Below are positions 41,847 to 50,665 of a stretch of 64,000 bases of DNA, piece by piece. The stretch lies in assembly GCA_003243425.1 (NCBI GenBank), contig QFQP01000038.1:3089-67088 (forward strand), written 5' to 3'. Under the pieces are notes generated by a model that was given only the letters and a program-made list of their open reading frames with translations, searched no databases and was not told where the DNA came from. Source of the DNA: Archangium gephyra. GTDB taxonomy: Bacteria; Myxococcota; Myxococcia; Myxococcales; Myxococcaceae. The position numbers and the translations under genes are program-made. How positions within the stretch are numbered: position 1 is the stretch's first letter; every line of letters begins with the position of its first letter.

Positions 41847-43499
41847 ATGCGTTGGTGGACGATGGTGATGGTGGGTGCGGTGGTCGCCGGTTGTGGGCCT
41901 GCGGTGCAGCGGTGCATGTCGAATGACGAGTGCACCAACGGTGCGATGTGCGTCGACACCGTTTGCGTCGCGGCGAAAGAAGACGCCGGTACCGGTGGCG
42001 GTGGCGGAGCGGCCACGACAGGCGGCGGCACGGGTGACGCGGGCTCCGGCGGCGGAGGCGGCACCTCGACGGGCGGCGGCGGTGAGACGGGTGGCGGGAG
42101 CGGTGGTGGCTCTGCGGCCTGCACCTCGGGCACCGTGTGTCGCCCCAGCGTCGGCGCCTGTGACGAAGCCGAGCTCTGCGACAACCAGGGCAACTGCCCC
42201 GCCGACGTGGTGAAGGCCGTCGACACCTTGTGCCGTGGCGACGCGGGCGTGTGCGACTTCGCGGAGCGCTGCGATGGTGTGACTGGCGTGTGCCCGAGCG
42301 ACGCGCTGGTCGACGCCGGAACGCCCTGCCGCGTCGCGGTCGGTGATTGCGACGACCCCGAGTTCTGCTCGGGCGCGGCCATCGATTGTCCTGCAGATCA
42401 GCTCAAACAGAGCGGCACTTCGTGTCGCAGCGTCGCCGGTGATTGCGACCTCGCCGAGCAGTGTGACGGCGTGAGCCCCGCGTGCCCCGCAGACCTGAAA
42501 CGTTCGGCAGGCACCGAATGCAGAATGTCTGCGGGTGATTGCGACGTCGCCGAGCAGTGCGACGGAACGAGCGCCACCTGCCCCGCAGACCTGAGACGTT
42601 CGGCTGGTACCGAATGCAGAGTGTCTGCAGGTGATTGCGACATCGCCGAGCAGTGCGATGGGACGAGCGCCACCTGCCCGGCAAATTCGTTCCGGCCGAG
42701 CACGCACGTGTGTCGAAACGCGGCCCCCACGTGTGACGTGCCTGAGACCTGCAGCGGCTCGAGCGCCACCTGCCCCGGTGACTCGTTCGCCTCGAGCAGC
42801 GTGTCGTGCCAACCGCAGAGCTGCAGCAACGGCACCGTGCAGCCGGCGGGCTTCTGCGCGGGGACGAGCGCGTCGTGCAACTTCACGGCGATGGTCTCGT
42901 GCAACGGGTATCAGTGCAACGGCACCAACTGCCGCACCAATTGCTCGAGCATCGGCGACTGCGTGGCGGGCTACTTCTGCAACGGCAGCCAGCAGTGCGA
43001 GGTGAAGCGGGCGAACGGCCAGCCGTGCAGCAATGCCGACAACTGCTCGTCGGGTGTGTGCACGGCTTCGTACGTCGACGCCGATGGTGACAGCTACGGC
43101 GCGGGCGCGGCGGCGAGCTTCTGTGGCCCGATTCCCTCGGGTCGCGTCGCACAGACGGGCGACTGCTGCGATTCAGACGCCAACGCCAGGCCGGGGCAGA
43201 CCGGTTGGTTCACCACCGCGCGCATCGGGTGCGGCGGGTACGACTACGACTGCTCGGGCGGGGAACAGCGCCGCTACACGTCACTCGCGGTCTGCACGTC
43301 GGTGGGTGGTTGCGCGACGGAAGACCGTGAGTGCCAAAGCGACACCTCGACGATTCCCGGGTGGAAGCCCGGGCCGGCCCCCGGCTGCGGAGGCTCCGGG
43401 ACGTTGGTCACCAGCTGCGCTGTGCACTACATCTGCACCGGAGGGCAGACGCAGTGCCATCAGGTTCAGACCACCAACGCCCCACAGGAATGCCGCTGA
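41847..43499 (+). CDS. Lipoprotein with seven disintegrin-like Cys-rich repeats
   Basis: The 550-residue protein has a lipobox (GAVVAGC), a Gly/Thr-rich linker and seven consecutive 32-residue units from about residue 95 to 315. The unit is C-R-x4-C-D-x2-E-x-C-x-G-x4-C-P-x10, as in CRVSAGDCDIAEQCDG followed by TSATCPA. This spacing matches the second half of the disintegrin domain of animal ADAM proteins and snake-venom disintegrins. A different Cys-rich region follows. Two repeats are about 90 percent identical in DNA (42489-42584 and 42585-42680), showing recent duplication. It likely sits on the surface; a binding role is inference. It is co-transcribed with the M36 peptidase gene. Confidence 0.78.
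   Translation: MRWWTMVMVGAVVAGCGPAVQRCMSNDECTNGAMCVDTVCVAAKEDAGTGGGGGAATTGGGTGDAGSGGGGGTSTGGGGETGGGSGGGSAACTSGTVCRPSVGACDEAELCDNQGNCPADVVKAVDTLCRGDAGVCDFAERCDGVTGVCPSDALVDAGTPCRVAVGDCDDPEFCSGAAIDCPADQLKQSGTSCRSVAGDCDLAEQCDGVSPACPADLKRSAGTECRMSAGDCDVAEQCDGTSATCPADLRRSAGTECRVSAGDCDIAEQCDGTSATCPANSFRPSTHVCRNAAPTCDVPETCSGSSATCPGDSFASSSVSCQPQSCSNGTVQPAGFCAGTSASCNFTAMVSCNGYQCNGTNCRTNCSSIGDCVAGYFCNGSQQCEVKRANGQPCSNADNCSSGVCTASYVDADGDSYGAGAAASFCGPIPSGRVAQTGDCCDSDANARPGQTGWFTTARIGCGGYDYDCSGGEQRRYTSLAVCTSVGGCATEDRECQSDTSTIPGWKPGPAPGCGGSGTLVTSCAVHYICTGGQTQCHQVQTTNAPQECR
42489..42680 (+). repeat. Tandem 96-base repeat inside the disintegrin-like gene
   Basis: Two direct 96-base (32-codon) copies differ at only a few positions, mostly third codon positions. 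They encode the fifth and sixth Cys-rich units and indicate a recent in-frame duplication. Confidence 0.85.
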
Positions 43500-43525
43500 G
43501 ACGGGAGGCTGAGCGGCGGTCTCAG
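43496..43525. terminator. Possible bidirectional hairpin between convergent genes
   Basis: CTGAGAC (43496-43502) and GTCTCAG (43519-43525) overlap the two convergent stop codons. There is no long T-tract, only CTCTT on the plus side, so confidence is modest. Confidence 0.4.
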
Positions 43526-43968
43526 CTCTTGCGAGCCAGCTCGACACCCTTGTTGGCGAGCTGATCTGCGCGCTCGTTGCCGTCGTGGCCGGCGTGCCCC
43601 TTCACCCAGCGCCACTCGATGTCGTGACGTTCGGTCGCGGCCTCGAGGGCGCGCCAGAGGTCGGCGTTCTTCACCGGCTCTTTCGAAGACGTCTTCCACC
43701 CGTTCTTCTTCCAGCCGTGGATCCACTTGGTGATGCCCTGCATCACGTAGGTGGAATCGGTGAACAGCCGCACCTTCACCGGGCGCGAGAGCGCCTCGAG
43801 CGCCTTGATGACGGCGGTGAGTTCCATGCGGTTGTTGGTCGTTTCCTTCTCGCCGCCGAAGATCTCGCGTTCCTTGCCGCCCCACTTGAGCAGCGCGCCC
43901 CACCCGCCCGGGCCCGGGTTTCCGCTGCACGCACCGTCGGTGAAGATCTCTGCGACCTGCTCACTCAT
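43522..43968 (-). CDS. rnhA: Ribonuclease HI
   Basis: The 148-residue enzyme has all four catalytic carboxylates in context: FTDGACSGNPGPGGWG, NNRMELTAVIKAL, LFTDSTYVMQGI and HDGNERADQLAN. It cleaves the RNA strand of RNA-DNA hybrids, removing primers and R-loops. Length fits the bacterial family (about 150). The basic handle region WIHGWKKNGWKT is present. It is monocistronic and convergent with the disintegrin-like gene. Confidence 0.97.
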   Translation of the reverse strand: MSEQVAEIFTDGACSGNPGPGGWGALLKWGGKEREIFGGEKETTNNRMELTAVIKALEALSRPVKVRLFTDSTYVMQGITKWIHGWKKNGWKTSSKEPVKNADLWRALEAATERHDIEWRWVKGHAGHDGNERADQLANKGVELARKS

Positions 43969-44037
43969 CGCGCGAGCGTTTTCCTGATGCGTGGCGGGGC
44001 GTCAATGGTTGTCAGTGCTCGCCCGTAGAGTGCGCGC

Positions 44038-45114
44038 ATGACCAACGGGCGACGGGGAATGGGGAAGGTGAAGCAGTCCAAAACGCAGAATGAGCTCAGC
44101 CAGGCGAGGCCGGACGACTACGGCCAGTGGCTGACTGACGTGAAGGCGCGTGTGCGCGCGGCGCAACAGCGCGCTGCTCAGTCCGTGAACCAGGAGCTGT
44201 TGGGTCTTCACTGGGAACTCGGGCGCGAGATCCTCGAACGACAGGGCCGCGAGGGCTACGGCACGAAGGTCGTCGACCGGCTGGCGGCGGACCTCAAGAC
44301 AGCTTTCCCTTCGATGAAGGGTTTCTCGCCACGAAACCTCAAGTACATGCGTCGTTTCGCTGAACTCTGGCCGCAGAAGGAAGTTGTGCAGCAGCTGCTG
44401 CACAACCTGCCCTGGTTCCATCTCTGCACCATCATCGACAGGGTTCCGGTCGCCGAGCACCGCGACTGGTACGTGCGCGCAGCAATCGAACACGGCTGGT
44501 CCCGGAATGTGCTCGCGTCGCAGATCTCGTCACGCGCGCACGAGCGAGTTGGAAAGGCGGTCACCAACTTCGCGCTGACCTTGCCGAAGCCAGAATCAGA
44601 CCTCGCACTCGAGACGTTGAAGGACCCCTACCGCTTCGACTTTCTCCGCCTCGGTGAGGAAGCGCTCGAACGTGAAATCGAAGGCGCGCTCGTCAGACAC
44701 ATCACCCAGTTCCTGCTCGAGCTCGGCACCGGCTTCGCGTTCGTCGGTCGGCAGAAGCTGCTCAACGTCGGCGGCGACGAGTTCTTCGTCGACCTCGTGT
44801 TCTACCAACTCAAGTTGAAGCGCTACGTCGTCATCGAGCTCAAGGGCCGCAAGTTCGAGCCGGGTGACGTGGGGCAGCTCGGGTTCTATTGCTCGGCCAT
44901 CGACGCGCAGGTGAAGGCACCTGACGACGCGCCGACCATTGGGCTGCTGCTGTGCAAGACGAAGAATGAGGTCGTCGCCGAGTACGCGCTGCGCGGCATG
45001 AAGAGCCCGATGAGCGTCGCCGAGTATCAGCTGCTCGAGTCACTCCCGAAGGACCTCGAAGCGAGCCTGCCCAGCGTCGAGCGCATCGAAGAAGAACTGA
45101 GCCGGCTCCCTTAG
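44038..45114 (+). CDS. YhcG-type PDDEXK nuclease (DUF1016)
   Basis: The 358-residue protein has the N-terminal DUF1016 helical domain (LLGLHWELGREILERQ, FSPRNLKYMRRFAELWP, LPWFHLCTIIDRV) and a C-terminal PDDEXK nuclease domain with FVDLVFYQLKLKRYVVIELK, giving the D-(x)n-E-x-K core, followed by GFYCSAID. Family members are often found near restriction systems and mobile DNA; a defence or DNA-repair role is suspected but not proven. It stands alone here. TAGAGT-N6-ATG suggests a leaderless mRNA. Its stop overlaps the convergent LysR stop by 4 bases. Confidence 0.88.
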   Translation: MTNGRRGMGKVKQSKTQNELSQARPDDYGQWLTDVKARVRAAQQRAAQSVNQELLGLHWELGREILERQGREGYGTKVVDRLAADLKTAFPSMKGFSPRNLKYMRRFAELWPQKEVVQQLLHNLPWFHLCTIIDRVPVAEHRDWYVRAAIEHGWSRNVLASQISSRAHERVGKAVTNFALTLPKPESDLALETLKDPYRFDFLRLGEEALEREIEGALVRHITQFLLELGTGFAFVGRQKLLNVGGDEFFVDLVFYQLKLKRYVVIELKGRKFEPGDVGQLGFYCSAIDAQVKAPDDAPTIGLLLCKTKNEVVAEYALRGMKSPMSVAEYQLLESLPKDLEASLPSVERIEEELSRLP

Positions 45115-45953
45115 ACGCGGAGCAGGTCGACGAACGCGCGCACCTTCGCGGGGAGGAACGCGCGGCTCGGGTAGACGACGTGAAGCACGCGGCGCATGGA
45201 GGTCTTGTCCGCGAAGAGGACCTTCAACCTGCCGCGCTTCACGTGCACGTCCGTCACCACCGACGGCAAGCGCGCGATGCCCACGCCGCGCACCGCCGCG
45301 TCACACGCGAACTCGGAGTCGTTCACCATCAACACCGGGTCGATGCGCGTCTTCACCCCGCCGACCTCCCACGTCTCGAAGGGGCTGAAGCCGATGCAGC
45401 GCGCGTCACGCAGCGTCTTCGGCACTCCGTATTTCTTCAGGTACGCCGGGCTCGCCACGTAGTGCACCGGCGCTTCCATCAGCCTCCGCGCGACCAGCGA
45501 CGAGTCGTCCAGCGAGCCCAACACGATGGCCACGTCGAACCCTTCTTCGACCACGTTTACGCGGCGGTCTGCGAGCACCAGCTCCACCTCGACGCGCGGG
45601 TGCGCGCGCATGAACCCGGTGACGATGGGCGCGAGGTAGCGGCGGCCGAACATCGTCGGTGACGCCACCCGCAGCAGACCCACCGGCTCCACTTCGCGTC
45701 GCTGCACTTCGTCGTTCGCTTCGCGCACCTGATTGGCGATGACCTCGCAGCGCTCGAAGTACGTGGCGCCGGAGTTGGTGACGCGCAGCTGCCGCGTGGT
45801 GCGCTCGAGCAGCCGAACCCCGAGCTCCGCCTCCAGCTTCGCGATGCGCTCACTGACGCTCTGCTTGGTGATGCCATGCTTCGTCGCGGCGCGCGTGAAG
45901 CTGCCTTCACGCACCACCGTGGCGAACAACATCATGTCGGAAGGTGAAATCAC
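45111..45953 (-). CDS. LysR-family transcriptional regulator
   Basis: The 280-residue protein has the helix-turn-helix FTRAATKHGITKQSVSERIA near residues 19-38 and the LysR effector domain (LLRVASPTMFGRRYLAPIV). It belongs to the CrgA/DmlR-like group by appearance. The GTG start follows TAGACT-N6, so it is probably leaderless. The divergent gene 79 bases away encodes a short glutathione-transferase-like protein, its likely target. A GACAA/TTGTC dyad (45971-46000) lies between them. Confidence 0.88.
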   Translation of the reverse strand: MISPSDMMLFATVVREGSFTRAATKHGITKQSVSERIAKLEAELGVRLLERTTRQLRVTNSGATYFERCEVIANQVREANDEVQRREVEPVGLLRVASPTMFGRRYLAPIVTGFMRAHPRVEVELVLADRRVNVVEEGFDVAIVLGSLDDSSLVARRLMEAPVHYVASPAYLKKYGVPKTLRDARCIGFSPFETWEVGGVKTRIDPVLMVNDSEFACDAAVRGVGIARLPSVVTDVHVKRGRLKVLFADKTSMRRVLHVVYPSRAFLPAKVRAFVDLLRV

Positions 45954-45970
45954 GTCGTCAGTCTATTCCT

Positions 45971-46000
45971 GACAAACAGTCCACGACTGGGCTCATTGTC
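45971..46000. promoter_or_regulatory. Possible LysR operator between the LysR and GST-like genes
   Basis: GACAA (45971-45975) and TTGTC (45996-46000) form an interrupted dyad that overlaps the upstream promoter region of the LysR gene. The arms are short, so it rests mostly on position. Confidence 0.3.
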
Positions 46001-46031
46001 GGAACGACGAATCACCGGCATCACTTCGCGC

Positions 46032-46514
46032 ATGAAGCTGATCATCGCGCCCAGGAGCCGCTCCATTCGCGCCCGCTGGATTCTCGAAGAAGTGAACGCC
46101 ACCTACGAAATCGAACACGGCGCCGACGCACCCGTGCTCATCGATGGAGACACCACGCTCACCGAGTCGTCGGCCATCTGCCTCTACCTCGCGGACACGT
46201 TCGGCCTCGCGCCGGCGCTCGACTCACCGCAGCGCGGCGCGTACCTGCAGTGGCTGCTCTTCGCCGAGGCGACGCTCGACCCGCTCATTCTCGGCGACGA
46301 CCCGAGGCTGACGCGCGCACTGGACACGGTGACCGCGTGGCTCACAGGCCGTCAGTTCGTTGCGGGCTCCAGCTTCACGGCCGCCGACGTGGTGCTGAGC
46401 TCGGTGCTGCACATGGCGCACGCGCGCGGGCGCCTCGACGCACACCCTGCGCTGCTCGAATACACACATCGCCACACCGCTCGCCTGTCATCGCGACGCG
46501 CCGTGTCGCGTTGA
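46032..46514 (+). CDS. Short glutathione S-transferase-like protein
   Basis: The 160-residue protein resembles a GST with a shortened thioredoxin-like N-terminal domain. The segment APVLIDGDTTLTESSAICLYLAD contains the cis-Pro and the Glu-Ser glutathione-binding pair (given here in two parts: APVLIDGDTTLTES, SAICLYLAD). The C-terminal helical domain has FTAADVVLSSVL. Typical GSTs are 200 or more residues, and about 25 residues are missing between strand 1 and strand 3, so catalysis is doubtful. The start ATG at 46032 gives MKLIIAPRSRSIRARWILEE, the family N-terminus. The divergent LysR gene probably controls it. Confidence 0.75.
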   Translation: MKLIIAPRSRSIRARWILEEVNATYEIEHGADAPVLIDGDTTLTESSAICLYLADTFGLAPALDSPQRGAYLQWLLFAEATLDPLILGDDPRLTRALDTVTAWLTGRQFVAGSSFTAADVVLSSVLHMAHARGRLDAHPALLEYTHRHTARLSSRRAVSR

Positions 46515-46557
46515 GGAAGCTGACGAGTCACTGCCGAACAGGCACCATCACCGCTCA

Positions 46558-48363
46558 ATGCGCGTCGGTTGGTTGCTCGGGGCCCTGTTCGTCGTTGGTT
46601 GTTCCACTCCGGCGGCGAGCCCGTCGCCTGAAGACGTGTTCGACCCGAAGCCGAACCACGACTTCGACGCGTCGACGGGCGAGGTGCGCATCGTCGGGCT
46701 CGACGGTCAGACCGTGTGCTTCACCACCGACGGCAGCGAGCCGACGGAAGAGAACGGCGAGTGCACCGCCGGTACGCGGTTCGACGGCCCCATCACGCTG
46801 ACCTGCGGCGAGAGCACCGATGCCGATGCGCTGAGCACCATCAAGCTCTCGTTCTCGTGGAACGGCGCGCACGACCTCACCGCGAGCGCGAACTTCGGGC
46901 TCGACTGCACGCCGCCTCCGGCAGACCGTGATGGCGACGGCGTGGTTGATCAGCGCGACAACTGCCCGGTCACCCCCAACGCGGATCAGCTCGACTCGGA
47001 CGGCAACGGCATCGGCGACGCCTGTGAGAACGCGGGCGAACCCGACGCCGACTGTGACGGCCGGCCCGACAGCGCCGACAACTGCGTCAACGTGTCGAAC
47101 ACCAACCAGGCCGACGACGACCGCGATGGGCTCGGCAACGTGTGCGACCCCGAGCCACGCGGCGCACCGGCGTTGCCGTACATGAACGGCACGCTGGCCA
47201 GGGCGCTGCCCGGCTGGCTCGACGCGAATCGCTGCAGCTTGAACAACTGCAACGACCCGTCGGGCGTCGGCAGCTGGAATGGCACGTGCCCCAACGGCGG
47301 CACGCTCGCGTGGCGGGTGACGCTCAACGGCCTGCGCGCCATCAGCGCCATCACGTACACCGACTGCTCGCGCGACGTGACCGTGCCGGTGCCTGACTAC
47401 GCGAACGACCCCAACACGATGGTGATGACCACGTTCACCATCGTGGCCAACGGCACGATGACGCAAGACACCGACTTCGGTGGCAATGGCAGCGAGAGCG
47501 GCTCCATCACCATCAGCGGCGCGTTCACCGGTTCGGCGTCGAGCGGGGTGATCATCAACAACCGCGCGCGCACCACCGGTTCGAAGTTCAACATCGCGTG
47601 TTCCGCGGGGCCGATCGCCGGCGAGCGCTGTGCTCCGAACAACGCGCCCATCGCCTACCTGTTTCCCGACTGGTCGTGCGCGCCCGGAGCGTGCCCGGCG
47701 CCGTCGGTGCCGCTCGTCGATGGTGATGGCGACGGCGTGTTCGACGCGTACGACAACTGCCCGACGATTCCGAATGCTGATCAATCCGACGTCGACTTCG
47801 ACGGCATCGGTGGCGCGTGTGATTCGACGCCCGGCGCGTGCATGGGCATTCCCGACGGAGGGCTGCCGCCGGTCGACGCGGGCGTGGAGTTCGACGCGGG
47901 AGTTCCCGACGCCGGCACGCCGCCGTTCTCGCTGCTGAAGGTGAAGATGGGGCGTTGTCTGTACGACAACGGCAACGGCGGCATCAGCTCGGCGGGCACG
48001 TGTGATGGCAGCCGTGATGATCAGCGCTGGGAAGTGATTGATCACGGCAACGGCAAGTGGAGCTACCGCAACTTCGAGACCTCGAAGTGCATGACCGCGA
48101 AGAACTGGGTCGGCACGATTGGCACCGGCGCCTGCGGCGGTTCAGACGCGATGTGGAAGCACGAGCGCTACGACCAGGGCGGCTTCGACTCGAAGTACCC
48201 GCTGCGGCTGAAGGCCGATGCGTACAACTACTGTCTGTACACGGACGGCACGGGCCTCGTGTACGCGACGCAGGGCAACTGCGGGCTCGCGGGCACAGAG
48301 AACAACCGCAAGGTCGGCATCTACGCGAACGGTGACTTCACGGGCGTGCCGCTGCAGCCGTGA
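46558..48363 (+). CDS. Lipoprotein with chitobiase-C-like, thrombospondin type 3 and beta-trefoil regions
   Basis: The 601-residue protein has a lipobox (ALFVVGC). VCFTTDGSEPT near residue 57 resembles the chitobiase/beta-hexosaminidase C-terminal domain. Calcium-binding thrombospondin type 3 repeats follow (DRDGDGVVDQRDNCPVTPN and DGDGDGVFDAYDNCPTIPN). Residues about 465-600 look like a ricin-type beta-trefoil, with DQRWEVI and KWSYRNFETSKC. Together this suggests a surface carbohydrate-binding protein stabilised by calcium. Ligand and partners are unknown. It is transcribed alone, 43 bases after the GST gene. Confidence 0.72.
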   Translation: MRVGWLLGALFVVGCSTPAASPSPEDVFDPKPNHDFDASTGEVRIVGLDGQTVCFTTDGSEPTEENGECTAGTRFDGPITLTCGESTDADALSTIKLSFSWNGAHDLTASANFGLDCTPPPADRDGDGVVDQRDNCPVTPNADQLDSDGNGIGDACENAGEPDADCDGRPDSADNCVNVSNTNQADDDRDGLGNVCDPEPRGAPALPYMNGTLARALPGWLDANRCSLNNCNDPSGVGSWNGTCPNGGTLAWRVTLNGLRAISAITYTDCSRDVTVPVPDYANDPNTMVMTTFTIVANGTMTQDTDFGGNGSESGSITISGAFTGSASSGVIINNRARTTGSKFNIACSAGPIAGERCAPNNAPIAYLFPDWSCAPGACPAPSVPLVDGDGDGVFDAYDNCPTIPNADQSDVDFDGIGGACDSTPGACMGIPDGGLPPVDAGVEFDAGVPDAGTPPFSLLKVKMGRCLYDNGNGGISSAGTCDGSRDDQRWEVIDHGNGKWSYRNFETSKCMTAKNWVGTIGTGACGGSDAMWKHERYDQGGFDSKYPLRLKADAYNYCLYTDGTGLVYATQGNCGLAGTENNRKVGIYANGDFTGVPLQP

Positions 48364-48604
48364 GCCGAACAGCCTCGGGGTGCAGTGGCGTGAAGTGAAC
48401 GGGTATCCGAGTCACCATCGCGTGGCCCCTCGGCTTCGGGCTGCTGATCAGCGAACGTCACCAGGCTTCGTGGCTACGAAAACCACACTCCACTGTGGTT
48501 TCCATAGCCACGAACGCTCAGACCTCGATGCATTGAAGTTCCTTGCGGCGTGCCGAGGGCGTGCGCGCAACGGGCCGCGCCCGAGACCTCATTCAACACG
48601 CTCT
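48364..48604. other. Spacer with a third hairpin-repeat copy
   Basis: The 241 bases between convergent genes contain no gene. They hold the diverged hairpin element at 48466-48530 and, after it, a block at 48556-48602 that resembles the blocks at 30061 and 36183. Confidence 0.65.
48466..48530. repeat. Nested hairpin repeat, copy 3 (diverged)
   Basis: TTCGTGGCTA (48467-48476) pairs with TAGCCACGAA (48505-48514), and CCACA pairs with TGTGG inside. Relative to copies 1 and 2, GTGA has become GCTA on one arm and TCAC has become TAGC on the other, so pairing is kept. The CGAAAA run and inner stem are identical. Confidence 0.85.
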
Positions 48605-50605
48605 TCAAGGCTCGCGTTCGTTCCACCAGGTGCGCACGTCTTCGAACCGCGCCACGCGCCGCACGGGCGGCAGGCTCGACAGGAACTTCGCGCCGTAGCG
48701 TTTGCGCACCACGCGTGAATCACCGAGCGCGACCACGCCACGGTCGCGCGCCGTTCGAATCAACCGGCCGAAGCCCTGCCGCAACGCCAGCGCCGCCTGC
48801 GGCACCTGGTAGTCGTCGAAAGGACTGCCGCCCTTCTCTTTCACCGCGTCCATGCGCGCGGCCTGCAGCGGCTCGTTGGGCGGCGCGAACGGGAGCCGGT
48901 CGATGATGACCATCGACAACGCGTCACCCGGCACGTCGACGCCTTCCCAGAAGCTCTGCGAGGCGAACAGCACCGACGGCTCCGACAGGAACTGCTCCAG
49001 CAACGCGCGGCGCGGCGCATCGCCCTGCTTGAGCACCGGCACCTTCAGGTGCGGCGCGACGAGCGAATGAACACCGTCCATGTGCTTGAGCGAGGTGAAC
49101 AACACGAACGCGCGGCCACCCGACAAGCGCAGCAACTGAAACACCTCGCGCGCGAACGCGAGCGTCCAGTCCGGTGACGAAGGCTCGGGCAGGTAACCGG
49201 GCACGTACAGCAGCGCCTGCTTCGAATAGTCGAACGGAGACTCGACCTGCAGCGTGTCCCACGGGCGCTCCTTCAACCCCAGGCGCTGGAGCACGAACTC
49301 GAAGCCGCCCGACCCCGCGGCCTGCAACGTGGCCGAGGTGAAGACCACCGAGTCGACTGTGTCGTAGAGGAACGACGACAACGACTCACCGACGTCGATG
49401 GGCGCCGCACGCAGCGCGAGGGTTCGACCGCGTGACGACGCCCAGTAGACCTGCGTCGGGTCGTCAGCGCGCAAGGTGGCATCGAGCGCGAGCGCGGCTT
49501 CCATGGCGCGGCGGTGAACGGGGCCGAGATCTTCGTCGTCTTCGGGGCAGAGCGCGGCCATCGCTCCGAGCGTCTCGAGCACCAGCGCGCCTTCACCGCG
49601 CACCGGCGTCAACGACTCGGGCAGGAGCCGGAGGTCGTGGAACGTGGGCCCCTCGCCGTCACCGCGCGGCGTCGGCACTTCGCCGGTCAACGCCACCGAC
49701 AACCTCAGGAAGAACTGCTCGCTGCGCGCGCGCAGCTCGAGCGCCATCGCCGTCAACGTCGCCGAGTGCTGGTGCGTCTTCGGCACGTTCTCGAGCACGT
49801 CCGTCGCCAGCACCGCGAGCCGGCCGGAAGAAGCGGTGAGCCCGAAATACTCCGTGGCCACGTCTTCGAGCGCGTGCGCTTCGTCGAACACCACCGCGTC
49901 GTACGAAGGCAGCACGCCCAGCTCGAGCTCTTCGCCGCGCTGCTTGAGCGAGAGGTCGGCGAAGAACAGCGCGTGGTTCACCACGATGAGCTGACACTCC
50001 GACGCCGCCCGGCGCGCGCGTGTCACGAAGCAGGTCTCGTAGAACGGGCAACGGGTTCCCGTGCACGACTCGGCGGTGGTCGACACCTGCGTCCACGTCG
50101 ACCAGTTGTCGGGCACGTTGGTCTCGCTGCGGTCACCGGTCTCGGTCGCGAACGCCCACTCGCGGAACGAGTCCCAGTGTTCTGCATCAGCGGGCACCGC
50201 GAAGAGCGGGAACGACTCGAAGCGCTCGAACTTCGCCGCGCACAGGTAGTTGTTGCGGCCCTTGAGCAGCGCGGCCTTCACCGGCAGCCCCACTTCGTCG
50301 CGGAGCAGCGGAATGTCCTTGTTGAAGATCTGCTCCTGCAGCGTGCGCGTGGCGGTGGAGATGACGACGCGCTTGCCCGACAGCAGCGCCGGCACCAGGT
50401 ACGCGAGCGTCTTGCCGGTGCCGGTGCCCGCTTCGGCCAGCAGGTAACGACCCTGCTCCAGCGCTTTGGCCACTGCGTTGGCCATCTCCAGCTGTGGCGG
50501 CCGATGCTCGTAGCCGCTGAGCGCGCCCGCGAGCGCACCGTCAGGCCCCAACACGCCGTCGACGGTCAGCCCCTCAGGAATTTCCCAATGCTTCTCTCGG
50601 CTCAC
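48605..50605 (-). CDS. DinG/XPD-like ATP-dependent helicase
   Basis: The 666-residue superfamily 2 helicase has Walker A AEAGTGTGKTLAYL, motif II FDEAHALED, the iron-sulfur Cys set (NNYLCAAKFE, CTGTRCPFYETC), motif V SQSFWEGVDVPGD and motif VI QGFGRLIRT. DinG-type enzymes unwind 5'-overhang DNA, D-loops and R-loops during repair. The start is GTG at 50605. It is monocistronic. The length is close to E. coli YoaA (about 636) and DinG (about 716). Confidence 0.9.
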   Translation of the reverse strand: MSREKHWEIPEGLTVDGVLGPDGALAGALSGYEHRPPQLEMANAVAKALEQGRYLLAEAGTGTGKTLAYLVPALLSGKRVVISTATRTLQEQIFNKDIPLLRDEVGLPVKAALLKGRNNYLCAAKFERFESFPLFAVPADAEHWDSFREWAFATETGDRSETNVPDNWSTWTQVSTTAESCTGTRCPFYETCFVTRARRAASECQLIVVNHALFFADLSLKQRGEELELGVLPSYDAVVFDEAHALEDVATEYFGLTASSGRLAVLATDVLENVPKTHQHSATLTAMALELRARSEQFFLRLSVALTGEVPTPRGDGEGPTFHDLRLLPESLTPVRGEGALVLETLGAMAALCPEDDEDLGPVHRRAMEAALALDATLRADDPTQVYWASSRGRTLALRAAPIDVGESLSSFLYDTVDSVVFTSATLQAAGSGGFEFVLQRLGLKERPWDTLQVESPFDYSKQALLYVPGYLPEPSSPDWTLAFAREVFQLLRLSGGRAFVLFTSLKHMDGVHSLVAPHLKVPVLKQGDAPRRALLEQFLSEPSVLFASQSFWEGVDVPGDALSMVIIDRLPFAPPNEPLQAARMDAVKEKGGSPFDDYQVPQAALALRQGFGRLIRTARDRGVVALGDSRVVRKRYGAKFLSSLPPVRRVARFEDVRTWWNEREP

Positions 50606-50665
50606 GGCGGTGCGCAGCTTTTACGCTGAAGGCGCGGCGCACCACACCCGGCTATACGAGGGTCA

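Noticed and set aside
46555..48045. A 496-codon minus-strand frame opposite the thrombospondin/trefoil lipoprotein
   Set aside because: It is a shadow of the plus-strand gene, whose calcium repeats and lipobox are unmistakable.
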